Shown: positions 39,401 to 52,203 of the stretch, piece by piece
Position numbering within the stretch: the first letter of the stretch is position 1
How the letters are laid out: each line of letters opens with the position of its first letter
Assembly: GCF_001949145.1 (NCBI RefSeq)
Contig: NW_019091469.1
Coordinates: forward strand, 145,701-209,700
Origin: Acanthaster planci
Taxonomy: Eukaryota > Echinodermata > Asteroidea > Valvatida > Acanthasteridae
DNA length: 64,000 nucleotides
Direction of reading: 5' to 3'
The notes under the pieces: model-generated
Told to the model about the DNA's origin: nothing
Database searches by the model: none
Seen by the model: only the letters and a program-made list of their open reading frames with translations
Made by a program: the position numbers and the translations under genes

Positions 39401-41955
39401 GTTTCAAAAATAGGATCCTTTCTGGTGTATGTGTTGGGTCCTAAATTAAGATATTTCCATAAAGTGCAGTCCATGTTTGACTTTATTCAGCTGTCCGGTC
39501 TGTGATGGTTGCCATTTTTGTCAGTGATGAGAACGACACATAACTACTGGTTTGCTTTCTGTGGATTTATTGTGTTACATAAATATGGCCAGCCAATCAA
39601 TTATGGTATGGATGGTGGGTTCACAAATAGCTCTTAGGCCTTTGAATCTGCCTTGATTTGCAAAAATATTTCGTAGACAGTTCCCCAGAAATCGGCATGG
39701 GCAAACAAATTTAGAGAGTATATTTAAACAAATGCACTTGAACTAAAAATGTACCAAAACCCAAGCTGTTGTTACATTCTTTTATTGTTTTTACTGATTT
39801 GTTTTAATTGATTTATTTTTACACCTCCAGGACCTTGTAAATTGTTCTTTTAATGTCGTGAAGGGACACGGCCAGACTTTGCAACCACCCGGCTCGTGGG
39901 CAGGAGCTGGTGATGTTGAATGATTGTGGGCATGCATTAAAATCTGAAGGTGCTAGGTGTAAAAAAAAAAGGTGTCATTAATGGATTATGGATGAAGCAT
40001 TCCTGGTCGTTCGTCCCTGCGTGGGTACTCTTGGAACATTAAGGAGAGCCTCTGTAAACATCGATCTGCAAGCCGGGTGCATTTGGACATGAAAACCCGG
40101 GGGGGGAGGGATCAGTACATGCATTCCTGGGAGCAATTTTAGGCATTCATTATGTGCAAGGCACAACTATAGTTCCTTGTGTTCTTCCAGTGGAGGGTGT
40201 CCTGAATTTGAACCATTGTATTTGTGTGCTTTTCTTGTCTAAATTCACAAATGTCAGGTTGTCAGCAAGGTTTCCCGGAAAGTAAGGGTTAATGTCGTCT
40301 AATGTTCAGAACATTCTCAGTTTTTTTCATTTCTCAGAGCACTGTGTCATGTTTTCCAAAATCTTGTGGTTGGTTTTCAGAAAATCTCGACATTTGCAAT
40401 AATTGTTCCTCGTCATTTAACGTGAAAGATTAAATGAGAGATTCGAAAAAAAAATGGGCTCCTGGATGTATTTATTTTCCATTTCCTTTTCCTAATGCTT
40501 TGAATTTACACCCACCCACATTGGGAACTGTTTGGTACCTCAGGGTTCATCCAAGCTACTTACAAATAGTGGCTTTATTTCCTGCATTCGCACCATAAAT
40601 TTCACAAACAAACAGACAGCAGTACAGACAGACAGAAGAGTGACATACATGTACTGTAGTTTGTCAGTTTACCCTTCTCTGCTTGACTTAACCTTATCCA
40701 TGTACATTAGCACATATCTTGGGTGTGGGGTTGGGTGGATTCAGTTCTGTTCAAATCCCTGTGGGTACGTGTACAGTGCAGATGGAATTTACATGAGTGA
40801 TTAAAATTGAGGATGTCGCTGATGTAAATTTACTTTCACACATTGCAATATTGGTGCAAGTACATATGCCACCCCCCCCTGCTTATGCAGGTATTCCCCA
40901 ACCTAGGGGAACTGGCTGTTTGCACCTTGTCACATTTTAATTTGTTGACTAGAGTGCGCTAAAGAAATTGCAAGAATGAGGCTTTGGCAAAAATGTCTAA
41001 ACAGAACAGAGGTAAATAGGCAAACTCTCCCCCCTCCAACCTCCCGGCATCTGTGGCGTAATCTGGGCAGTTCATCACTGTTGCACCAATTTAGATCCCC
41101 GATCTTTCAGCGCAGAAGTTCAGTGTCATCATTCAGCAGGAGGTATTACCGTCAATTTGGAAGGGGGGGGGGAGTTGGAGGGAGAGAAATCTCTAAATTT
41201 CCCACAGGACTTGTCCTGTTCGCCATGTTTCCTCTGCACTGTCTGTGTACAAAGTTAGAAACACAGCAGACCAGTTCAGGCAGTTGTCGTATTTGGAAGA
41301 TGGGTCACATGCATTACCTTCTTCTTTGCCACAGAGTGAATCTTTGGGGAGTTTGACTGTGTTTTTCTTTAGTTTTGAAAGGAATATGCAGCGAACTTTG
41401 CTTATTAATAAATTTTGTAAATGCTAGTTTATTCAAGTAGAATCCATGTCCAGTAATTTTGCATTTAACAATTTGTACGTTCATGTAATTACAAGAAGCA
41501 GGTTATTGTTTTTGAGCGTTTAAAGCTGCTGGTAGTTTTTAACATTGTTGGAATTGACTCTCAGCTATGGTGATGTTTATTTGGCAAAGTTGGTGTAATT
41601 GGAAGTGGATAAGAAATAATGTATGTATGTGTTCCTAAGTTCCTGTGAGGATACTTTTGACAGTACGGTAATGTGGAAGTGTACAGATAGACGATAGTGC
41701 CCTTTGAAACTTGATATACTGTGAAAGTGCATTATTTCTCGTTTTGACGTATATGTGTGATTACTCTAATTGGACAATAGGCAACATAGAATTGAGAGTG
41801 ACTAATATCAGCAAATGCTTGATGAAGATGTAGTGCAATTGTGTTTGATGCCAGTTCTTCATATCTCTGAAACTTGGCAGCAAATGACACCTTATTGTTA
41901 GTATTGGCGTTTGAGTGTTATCCTTTTTTTCTTTTTGTTTTTGCCCCTCTGTCAG
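36420..41955 (+). other. ARHGEF17: Intron A-B (5.5 kb)
   Basis: Starts GTAAGG and ends CTGTCAG. It contains ACATGT pairs near 37914 and 37948 and several G-rich runs. An open frame of 126 codons at 40976-41356 has no recognisable domain and uses no plausible splice sites. Confidence 0.85.
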
Positions 41956-42141
41956 AGTTACATGAGACCCTTGAAGAGTCCCGAGTACGCCCACCTCTGC
42001 GCCGATCCCGGCATGGTGGACGCCATGTTCTACAAGCTGCCAGAGATCCTCAACTGCCACGAGAACTTCCTGCAGCAGCTGCAGATGCGCATCAACCACT
42101 GGCACGACAACCAGAAGATTGGCGACATCATCAGCGCCTCG
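41956..42141 (+). CDS. ARHGEF17: ARHGEF17-like exon B: DH domain helices 1-3
   Basis: This 186-nt exon encodes 62 residues, phase 0 at both ends. The acceptor is the pyrimidine-rich tract ending CTGTCAG and the donor is TCG|GTAAGT. It begins SYMRPLKSPE, continues through LPEILNCHENFLQQLQ and ends near NQKIGDIIS, matching the central DH helices including the conserved 'IPEIL..H..FL' type motif of Dbl-family GEFs. The exon is clearly GC-rich at third codon positions, in contrast to the AT-rich introns on both sides. An alternative acceptor two bases downstream (CAGAG|) would break the frame with exon A, so the first AG was chosen. Confidence 0.9.
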
Positions 42142-44210
42142 GTAAGTGACGGCGACTGTTGGCTTTGGTTTGCAGACTTTCATTCGCACCGTGTCTTACA
42201 AGTGGGATTCACATGAAGGTTTCCATGGAAACATCATGAATGATTCAACTGAACAGCTTACCAGTATTTTCTCTGTGTTGCGACACTGAAGTGCTATATT
42301 TTCACCAGTATGCATGCCTACCTATGTATACTGCTTACATGTAGTTATGGTGCAGAGATAAACTTTGTTGGGAAAATCAAATATACGATTTCTAAAAAAT
42401 GAATATGAATGTAAACAGTTATGAAACAAATCCTGCAAGCATTACACAAGGACTTGTAGAACCCTCAGTTAATGTTTTTCAATATATGCAGCCTAACTGT
42501 CACACTATTCAACCGTTATTTTTAACCCTTTCAATTTTGGAGTGGAGCCCATCAGAAAATATCCCAGTTCTTATTTGGTCTGGAATCACATCAAATGGAG
42601 GCAGAGATTCTTGGAATACTGAGCTCCCTGCCAAGCTTGTTGATAGCAAGGATGACAAAAGGCAGTTATTCAGTCCCAGTCTTTCCTTGTTTGCCGAAGG
42701 TCGTTTCTTCTCAAAGGTCAAAACGTGATTTAGCTGAACAAACAGAAGAAAGCAAAACGTTGGAAACAGGAGGTTGACTGGAATTTGCATTGTACTTTGC
42801 CAGTGGTCTGTGTTTGCAGCATCAGGAAACTAGACAAGAGACACAATTAGAGTCCATTGTTTGATTAATTGGGTGGGTAGTTGCACATGTAGGTCAATCA
42901 CCCCAAGGGAATCAGTGTTTCCCTGGCATACCGCATAGTCAAATCACACAGCTCAGTCACTTTGCAGCATCATGAAGTATCTTCTGCAACCTTTTTTCGT
43001 TCTCTTCTTGGTCTTCATTTCCGGACGTCACAGGCAGGGCACTGATTAAAGCACATGTACGTCATACATGTATCGCAGTGTGTTGAGTTACATGCATTTC
43101 TGGGAAGTTGTCTGAACTGTTTTGTCACAATGCTCCTCTCAAGAAAACAAACCTCTTTTACTTGCCAAAGCTGCTTAAAGAGTGTACCTTGGTGCATATT
43201 TTCCTCTTTGTATGATGAGCGTTGCTGTCATTTTACCCTTTATATTCATCTTAATATTCTTTTTGTCTAAAATGTACATGTAAAGTGAATGCATCCGACA
43301 TCTTGAATGTCAAAGACAAGAGAAATAAACTTGGCTGTTAAAGTGGGCCTCGCATATGCTTGTCAAGAAAGGTCAGGTTGCGTTGAGGGTAGATGTTGAA
43401 CAAAGACAGCATTTTAAAAAAAGGCACCGACAGGGAGTCGGTTATAAAGATTAGTTGTGTCTTTGTCAAAGTCTTTTAATTGGAAATATCAATACACATG
43501 AAGTGTAATTTTTCCATAATGTGTTTGCTGCTCAATGTTGTAGTTATCTCTTTTTGGAAATACAAAGTGATGGTGGTAGGAATGAGATACATCAGAAGTT
43601 AGACTGTTCTTTTTTTTTTCTTTGCCTTTTTGTGGGGAGAGGGAACGAGTTGCCAGACCCTTCCTTTTGTCTCCACTCTGCCCAACAGAGAGTGTTTTGT
43701 ATGGTGGGACAGAGCATCACTCCTGTTTAAATGTGCCACCTTGTAGGGACAGTGGGTTGAGGATTAGGGCTGGACTTGTTTCACAGTGCCAATTATCCAT
43801 CAGTTTGACAACTAAACTAGTTTGGCTCATCCATGTCGCAATCTCACATGTCAATCACCCACCAGCAGTCTTTAAGATATCGCGACTCTTTTTTCGTGGC
43901 CATTGCTTGCATTGTAATTCTTGTTTTTGCTGGAATTTTTTTTCATAATTGAAAAAAGGAATAGCACTGACCTTTAATATGTTTGTTAATGTGGAGTATG
44001 TGTTTTAATGTGTGGCTTAATGTTTGTAAACAGCTCCTTTTGTTATTGACAATCACACACTCTCACGATATCCCAGTTATTCCACTATGAGCATTCATTG
44101 AATCACTTCATGAGCGAAATTAGCATTCAAAGTGGAAATATAGCATTTGATCTTTTTGCAGTGGCTTCCTGTCCGGTTCATCACAGTCAAAGAAGGGAAA
44201 GGAGATGGGC

Positions 44211-44523
44211 CAATAGAGCTTATTCACTGGGGAGCCATTTTGATTGTGTTCCCCGAATCTATCATATTCACCGCAATCTAGTAAATGAGGAAGTGACAGA
44301 CTATTTTGGGGTGTAATCCTCAATTTAAGTTTCTTTTTGAATGTAGCTTAAAGTATCTAGATATAATTCGTTAAAAATTTTAACTTACTCAAATTGTAAA
44401 CCTGTCATTAATTTGTAATGAACGTTTATTTTGTTGCTGTTATTTTTACTCTCAGGTCCCCCAAAATGAAAAGTTAACCCCACTCTCAATTCAAGATGGC
44501 CGACTCATGAATACAGTCAATTG
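44211..44523. repeat. Interspersed repeat, copy 2
   Basis: Related to 16843-17125 in the same orientation, from CAATAGAGCTTATTCACT at the left to CATGAATACAGTCAATTG at the right. This copy is about 30 bp longer because of small insertions. It includes the phrase TTCAAGATGGCCGACT, which copy 1 keeps in degraded form. Confidence 0.85.
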
Positions 44524-45989
44524 TCGATTACTTATTTAATTTTGCAACTCTCATCAGCCTTGGGACTGAGTCTCTTTCAGCTGACTGAAAAGGGAGATAC
44601 GTCTGTCACCCAGTAAATTGTGTGGAAACAGCTATTTTGAATCCTTCATGTTCCTTTTTTCCTAGAGCTTCCTGTTGTTCAAATAGGATCAACTGTGTCC
44701 CAGCAAAATGAATTATAAACGAGATATGCAACATCATCTCCAATCACTCTCCTGTGACTAATTTTCAGCATCGTTAAGTGTGTGTTAGTGAGTGGGTGGT
44801 GTGCTGTCATTATCTGCAGGTTGCTGTTATTGCTTGGAGTGTTACCTGGCTGAGCATCAATCAAGGTGTCTCCAATGTTAAAGAAGTGAATTCATAAAAA
44901 GAGTAATTAGAGGGCAGTGTATTTCCCACGTGTGTCCGTGTACAGCTACAAAAAATGTACATGAATAATGGGTTCGCTGAGGCTTGAACCTCAGGGTACA
45001 AGCCATCATTGAAAAGCTGGTTGCCCAATTTTGCCTTTCATTGAAAAGCAGGGTGTCCCAGTCGCTTATATTTTGTGCTTTTGCATATTATGCAAATAAG
45101 AGCCATTCATTAATTAATAATTTGGTATTGGACATTGGAAACTGTGTTTGACTGATTATAAGAATCTTTGAAACTTGCCAATCAGGGGCTTTAAATGGGA
45201 ATGATGAACTGCCAATGAGCAAATAAAAAACCTTACCATTGACAAAAAGTACTGTCTAGTTGACTACATGGTTGACAGTTTAATATTTGAATATTTTATA
45301 TATTCAAAACAGCACCAGTTTGCATTAAAAAGTGGGATTTCCAACCTCACAAAATCAAAGGCACTCAGAAACCTTGCTCTTGTACTTGTGTACCTTGTGA
45401 GCTGACCAGCCAAATGATTTGGGGATAAAAGAAATTAACAGAAAACACAAGAAACAATGATATAAGCCAGAATTTTGCTCAGGCAAATACAAAACTGTAT
45501 TGTCTTCTAAAGGATCTTGATGGTGTGTGAAATCTTCTAAGATTTTACACAGCATCAAGGATCTTACCATTAAACCTTTTCCAGTATTGCATTGTATTCT
45601 GAAAACACCAATAAAACTTAATGAAAAAAGAAAGAATTGTATACTTTGCTTGATACATCATCCTTTTTTATATTCTGTGGGAGAAAATGCTTGGAAAATT
45701 CCTTATTGCGATGATTTGCGAAATGCATATTTCTGTTCAGCATTTAAGTTCATTGTTTGCTTACTGGCTTATATTTTATTGACTTTGCTTCATATTTTGT
45801 TTGATTGGGCCATGTTTTTTTTTTTTTGGCTGGTTGATTTCGATTTTTATCACAAATCTTTTTTATCTGCTATAACCTTTATTTCATTCAGACGGAAATA
45901 GTGATGTAAAGCTAGAGTAGTTAGTTTGAATGTAGTCTTGAGAAAAATTTCATTTCCATGGCAAAAAAAGTCAGCGGTAAAGTACGAGT

Positions 45990-46400
45990 GCATTGTTAGA
46001 TGTACACAGTGTGTCTGTACTCTCCGCACACAGCGATTACCATGCATGGATTCACCGTGCCTTCGTCGCTGGGCTAATCGGCGATTGGCCGGAAACTGCC
46101 AAATATAGACAGAGACGAACAAATGCCACATACATCATCCGGGCATCTGGGGAGGCTCAGACTCAGCCAGTACATTCAGCCATCAATGCGTTTGCTTCCA
46201 GTGCAAGTAACTGCAGGGAAAAAGGGGCGGGGGATAAAGAGAAAGAAAAAGGTGCTTGCATACGCGCAAGTGTCAGACTCACAAGGACCCCAAGGGCAAA
46301 GTTCCTGTCTAGGTATTATGGGCATCGAGCCGCAGCAGATTTCAGAATGTGATTATCAGTGTACTGCGTGCGTGCACAGCACATGTTGTGTTTGCGAGAT
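45990..46400. other. CpG-richer intronic patch
   Basis: This part of intron B-C has many more CG dinucleotides than its flanks (for example CGTCGCTGGGC, ATCGGCGATTGGCCGG, TACGCGCAAG) and includes an inverted CCAAT box (GATTGG). Two overlapping plus-strand open frames of 119 and 98 codons reflect the reduced stop density. It may be an enhancer, an internal promoter or an old insertion; the protein frames have no recognisable similarity. Confidence 0.35.
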
Positions 46401-49066
46401 CAATGCTCTCCAGGGATAGCGGGGGGAAATTTTTTAGAGCCTTATTATAGAGTTTATTTTGTAAGATTCGAAAGTATACATGGTGAAGATTCATGTAGCA
46501 ATATTAATGTGGTTTGGGGAGACACCACGTGATCTATATCTTCTGTGAGCAGGTGTGGTTCTGATAAGAACGGGGGGGGGTTGAAGTTTCAAACAGCTTG
46601 CTCTGTTCATCTTCAGGAGAATGTTATTAATTAGTTTTATTTTCTCATGTGATCTTTGTTGTTTTTTTCAGTTTGTGGGATTGTAATAACTTCGTTTTCT
46701 TCCTTGAGAAACTTGTAGAACATTTCTCCTTATTGCAGATCATCTCTACTAAATAGCAGCTATCAAAAAGGAACTCAAGAGATCCCCCCATTCCTTATTT
46801 CCTCCAGCAATATTAAACCCTACCCACCCATTTCTCAAAGAATAACAAAACAAGCATGAAATAGTTACAAGAGATGAATGCTTATTTCAACCTGGAATGC
46901 CATATGAACAGTAGTTTAACTGGCAAGTTCTGCAATTTCTTTGATTTGTTAACGTATTTTCTATAACTGTTGTCAACATGAAGAGTGCAGTCTATGAAGC
47001 TAAATATCTAGTTGCTCGTTAATTTTTTTTCTTCGTCTGATAGAGTGTTAACAACAGTGTGATGCTTAAACAAAATAAATGCCCAAGTTAAGACACAGTT
47101 TTATCGACCTGTGGATTTCCAAACAATTCCTGCACCCAATTCATTGCTGTCTATCCTTTGAATCACTGTGCTTTTCTGTAGTTGTAGTTGCTTCCCCCCC
47201 CATCCCTGCCTGTTCTGCTTCTCACACCTGCATCCAGCTAATCACAATGGTATCAGGTCTCTGTCAGCTAATCCATGGTTGCTAGGATATTGTATCCAAG
47301 ATTCTATTTCCCTCCCTACCCTCCCCCCTCCAGAAGTAAAGAAATACAGCTGTGATAATTTCTTGGTTTATGGCTCTCTTCCTGTCGTAGTAACCAGTAT
47401 CCTGGGAACAAGTACGTGGCCTGGTGTATATATGTGCAAATCAAAAGGCATCTGTGGTACTCCAGGGGCCACCAAGAATAAAAATTCTGTTTCAATGAGA
47501 GATAGACAGATCATTATTCACATGACATGGCTTTCAATTAAATATGTAAGTGTGGATGTCTAAAACTGACTTCAGTGTGCGGATTTGCATTTTGGGGACA
47601 ATGATAATTAGCTGTGCTGTTTGCTAATTGCAAGATAAAAAAAATCATCTTGTTCAATCCTTTATTTTTCACCTACTCTTTTCCAAGTTTCCTGATGAGG
47701 TTACTGCCCAGCAGTACAGGCATTAATGCGGACTTGTAGCCATGTTTGTGTTTTTAGTCAATTCAGACTTTAAAAATAATTATTTCTATGCAATCACTAA
47801 TGGTAAGCTTGCACAAATGCTCATAAAATGCACAATGCAGAGGCAGGATAAATAGACGCAGTGGTTCAGTGAATGCTGTTCTCAGCAACACCTGTGACGG
47901 TATTTTGCATTTCACCTCATAAAGTGTACCAGTGAATCCACTTGAAGAATTTAGATGCAAAACCAAAATAATAAATTCATTTTCATCCTTTTGGAAAAGG
48001 AGCTGAAAAAAAACAACATGGCCGATTTTGTGAAAATGTGTACTTAAAAAAGAACTTCAATTGTCTAGTATTAAAAAAAGTAAAAAGAAAAACTCAAATA
48101 GGTTTTCTCTAATTTTGCTAAATTGTTTTTGTTGGCTTTTGCCTATGAACTTTTCAGTTCAAAATTTCAAAGTCATCCCCTTTTTCTTTCGAGAAACAAG
48201 ATTTCCTCCTCAGCGCAATTTTGATGGATAGTTTTAACATTTGGCATTTATTGATAAGGTGCGAAATCCTCAGGGTGTGATTAAATATTCTGTCATGTGT
48301 CACCACTGACTTAAGTCATAAAGGTGTCCGCAGTGTGTGATAAATATGATAGCATTAGTGTGTTTGGTTTATCAGTATAGATGTAAACAGGGGCCCCTTG
48401 TCAACAAAACCGAAAGTTTCCTGGTCTAATCAAGGAGGTTTTTAATGTGTTTTGATCAAGTTAATGAGATAGAGAAAGGTTCATCATTCATACATTATTA
48501 TCATCATGACAAATTGACAATTGAATGCTAGTTCATCCCTGGATGTGTTCCCTGATTGCCTGTTTCTGAAATCACAGACAGATGGGTCCATCTCAGCCAG
48601 TACCAGCCTATTCAGATGAGCAATAGCCGTATATTGTCTGACGCAGGTTTTGTGTCTCTAGCTGTAGCTTTTCTTCAAATACCCAGCTTACCAGAAACTA
48701 AAACTAGTCATAGGCACGGCAGTTTTGCAGCCATTGGGTGAATTCAAGAGTTGTGTTTCTCACTAGTTTTTCTGCTCAGAATACTCATGGTCCCATTACC
48801 TAGTATGAAGCCTTTATACAACAGACAACTTTGTCCTTGAACCTCTGAGATGGTCAAAACAATGTTTTGTAGCCCAGGAGCATATCTAAGAAGAAAATCC
48901 ACAACCGTCATTTACCATTCATTCCTCCCACATCTGTTTTTGCAGTTGAGGTCATTGACTCCTTGTTGGCATTCTATGTTGTACAACTGTATTTGAATAT
49001 CTCTGCCAGAGCACATTACCAGTCAGTGTCTCCTTTCCTTAACATGTTGGTATCATTCTCTTGCAG

Positions 49067-49180
49067 ATGGCCAAGCAGCCTGTGCTAGACACATACACTG
49101 CATTCACCAACAACTTCAACCGTGCCAAAGAGCTCATCAGCAAGGCCTCAAGCAAACCGGCCTTCTTCAAGTTCCTGGAG
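49067..49180 (+). CDS. ARHGEF17: ARHGEF17-like exon C: DH domain, CR2 region
   Basis: This 114-nt exon encodes 38 residues, phase 0 at both ends. The acceptor is CTCTTGCAG and the donor is GAG|GTAGGC. It happens to begin with ATG, but this is an internal methionine: the frame is continuous with exon B and the DH domain would be cut in half by starting here. The product contains DTYTAFTNNFNRAKELI and ends PAFFKFLE, matching the 'Y..Y..N...A' and 'F..FLE' elements of conserved region 2 of ARHGEF17-type DH domains. Exon D follows after a 1.1-kb intron. Confidence 0.9.
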
Positions 49181-50271
49181 GTAGGCATTCCAATCTTTTG
49201 CAGAAGTAAACTCTTTCAAGATATTTGTCCAAAGTGCTTGTCCCTTTCCTGAGAACATGATGTTAGAAAGACCTACTCAAACAGTTTGCACCCGAAGTAA
49301 TCTGAGCAAGGTTTAAAAGAAACAAGGAGTTGAGCTTTGACTTCTTAGCAACTTTCTGTTATTACTTGTTATTAAGAGCCCTTCAGGGATTTTAAATTTT
49401 GACGATGTGTGGCCAAGAAATAATATGTTTCCAAGGACTGCTAATATCATATTTGACTTTGTTGGCGAGGACTTGATGTGAATGATACTCGTAAGTTACA
49501 TTATAGTTACTCTTTTATTCCCACTTGAGTCTTTTCTACTCATGCTCAAATTCATAAATATACTGATCAGAAACACAAGAGTTGCTTTAAATTATGTTTC
49601 AACCACTTCCTGCCGGGTGGATTTTTTTGAGCGGGATGAGATGATGGGACCTTTTCAAGATTTTCCGTTTTCAAAATTCTTCACAAATTCATGTGTTCAT
49701 TTACTGGACGTTTACACCCCACACGAACGACTGTCTGGTGGCTACTCTAATCTGACAGGCAACCTTCATTGATGCCCGAGTATTCAGCCCAGGCCTTCAG
49801 CCCTGTAAAAGAGAGCCCAGAATTGTGAGGTGTTGCATAATTTCCTTTGTTCCGGTGAATGCCAGTTGCGTCTTTCCATACGCAGCTGGATTAGTGAGCA
49901 GAGGTGCTGTGTTGCTCATCAATGGGGCCCTGGAGCACTTTTGTCCACGGTTCTAATCTGCGGGCGCGCTATGCCCAAAACAGTGGTATACTGTTCCAAA
50001 ACAGTGCCAGATTACCTTGATTACCTAGATTACCTGCAGGTCCTTTGTTCTGAGTACAGTCTTTTGTTACACAGACCAGCTCTTTTGTCCGAAACCAGGC
50101 ACCCCGGCTCTGTGTGTAAAAAGTCATCAAAATTTACTTGAGTAGAATTCTGCAGTTTTGTGATGTTGGATTGCATTTCTATGTGATTGAATTTGACTAC
50201 ACATTTGATCTGTTTTTAGCTGTAAATGGGTTCAAAGACGCTTTGATTTTGGTATTCACACTTCTTTGTAG
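49181..50271 (+). other. ARHGEF17: Intron C-D (1.1 kb)
   Basis: Starts GTAGGC and ends TTTGTAG. A short GATTACCTA-type direct repeat lies around 50010-50035. Nothing else recognised. Confidence 0.85.
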
Positions 50272-50364
50272 GATCGCACAAAAGAACACAAGGAGAGACT
50301 GAATCTGGATGACTTAATCATCCAGCCAATCCAGAGAATACCAAGATATGAACTGCTTCTCAAG
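50272..50364 (+). CDS. ARHGEF17: ARHGEF17-like exon D: DH domain CR3
   Basis: This 93-nt exon encodes 31 residues, phase 0 at both ends. The acceptor is CTTCTTTGTAG and the donor is AAG|GTGAGA. It carries conserved region 3, the most recognisable part of a DH domain: LDDLIIQPIQRIPRYELLLK. The usual family form is (L/M)I-K-P-(V/I)-Q-R-(I/V). Here the lysine is replaced by glutamine (codon CAG, where AAG would give lysine). That lysine corresponds to Lys1195 of Tiam1, which contributes to GTPase binding and activity (family knowledge). Everything else in the motif is intact, so the domain is probably still folded; the effect on exchange activity cannot be told from sequence. Confidence 0.92.
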
Positions 50365-52203
50365 GTGAGATGTTTATGCTGCAGGATGTAGTGTACCCTT
50401 CCCTCCTCAACCGGATAAATATTGCTCACTGTTGTTCCCAATTTATAGTCTGGGATCAGAGATGCAGAAGGAAACAAACTAAAAAATAAGCACTATTTTT
50501 GGTTCATATTGATATGCTTGGATCTGACTGAACACAGATGAGGATGTTTTCATGTCTTTTGGGGAAAACAAGAAAAGAACGAAGCATCAGACTTACATCT
50601 TATTGTAATTCCCCAATTTTGTATTAAATACAATATGAAATGGTTTGGTATCAACTTGTGTACGTTTTCTGAAAAGTTGTAAATGTCAGCTCTCCCAACT
50701 TATGGTGAAAAAGTGCAGAAAAAGGGAAGTGACAAAACTGTGTTGTCTAAAATAACTAACATCTGGGAAATGAGCTTTACCAAAATGTTATTACTTTATT
50801 CTTTAACGCTGTGGTACAATGCCAAAATCATTCAGTAACCCATCAATTTATCACAGAAAGGGTAATGTCCATTCAGTGGCCCTTACTATCTAAAAGTGTT
50901 TGCTAAATTTAGCTGGGTTGTTCAAAAGCAAGGGAATTGACATTACACTGGGCTCATTTGTGTTGAACTTCTCCAAGACGGGAAAAAAATGCATTTGAGC
51001 GAGCCACTTTAACGTCAGTATCTGGGGCTGATCACTCTTGACTTTTCAGATTGTGTGAGGTAGACGTCATCGAGCGCTGTACATGATCCTCCCTTGGTCT
51101 ACAGTTAATGTCTTGACACAGAAACAGTTTAATCCTCCATTAAAGACGAGAGGGTTTTGACATTATTGTAATTGTGTTATTATGCCGTGGTATTCACTCC
51201 TGCCCTATGCCTACGTCATCAGAAGCACTCATTGGATATGTTTGTGGTGTGGTTTCAGTCTGGAGAAAAATTTTGTCGCCTTTTTTGCTAGTCTTTGTGA
51301 TATGTGTATCAAGCTGTATATGCAAGTTTCATAAATCAGCTCAGTATTCTTAAGTGTGAGTGGACGCCCTTATGTTTCAACACTGTCAACTTTAAAACAT
51401 ACAACAGGCCCATTGCCAGACCAGGGGGGGGTTCGTCAAACCCATAAGTGGAATTTTTGGTACTGTGAACACATGTTTTTATACAAAGGTCTATCATAGT
51501 GTGCTTTGGAACACAAAATCAAATAAGTCCCATGTTTGTCGCGATCCGAAGGATGCATGTATAGACTTGCATTTGCTCCCTACTTCAGTTTTCAATATTC
51601 TCGGCGTATTGTATATTGGCCTAGTATATGAATTTGCTCTTCGCTCAGCTCCTTGAATCTGGCGCTTGGTGACGAGTGAATGATCCGACCATAATTATTT
51701 TTAAAAATCTCAGAAAATCCCGCAAAAAATTTCAGAAGTTCTAAAAAAGTGAGTAATTCTAGTAAATCATTATTACCTCCACTCACCTAAGTCAAAATGG
51801 TAAAAAAAATATTTTGAGGTGCATTTCATTTTGCACTTGGGAAAAAAAATTGGAAAATTGGACCAAATTAATATGTCATCGGAACTTTGTAGCGGTTATT
51901 TGAAATCGACATTTATGAATCAGAATATTTGGAGTCTGAATAAATTTCACCTTTTGTGAAACTGGAGGTAAAATATTGCTTCATACACAGACGTTCGAAG
52001 CAAAAATTCGAAGTGCCCATAGGGTCCGCGCCACTCTCCGGAGCGCATTCTTCAATTGTAACGTGAAGCAGCATGTGAACCAGTGTTTTCATTAAACCTA
52101 AACTTTCTAGAGTCCTCGAAATTGTTTTAGTGTCCTTGCTGGGTGGGCCATGTAGCAATTCTTTTTAAGACCAGTAAAATGATAAACAACATGGATTACA
52201 CAA

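Larger units (their letters stand above)
42142..49066 (+). other. ARHGEF17: Intron B-C (6.9 kb)
   Basis: Starts GTAAGT and ends CTCTTGCAG. It holds the second copy of the interspersed repeat (44211-44523) and a CpG-richer patch at about 45990-46400. No other element recognised. Confidence 0.85.

Noticed and set aside
40976-41356. 126-codon open frame upstream of exon B
   Set aside because: No domain, a poly-G tract within, and the flanking exons join without it in matching phase.
44975-45010. tRNA-like T-arm (CTGAGGCTTGAACCTCAG, minus-strand B-box-like)
   Set aside because: One B-box mismatch, no A box at a suitable distance and no cloverleaf; may be a chance hairpin or a decayed SINE.
49067-49252. 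Exon C's ATG as a gene start
   Set aside because: It is internal: exons A and B join in frame to exon C and complete the DH domain. A short isoform starting here would lack conserved region 1.
51913-52158. 81-codon minus-strand open frame in intron D-E
   Set aside because: No recognisable domain; possibly part of the inserted DNA around the hairpin, but there is no evidence of coding.
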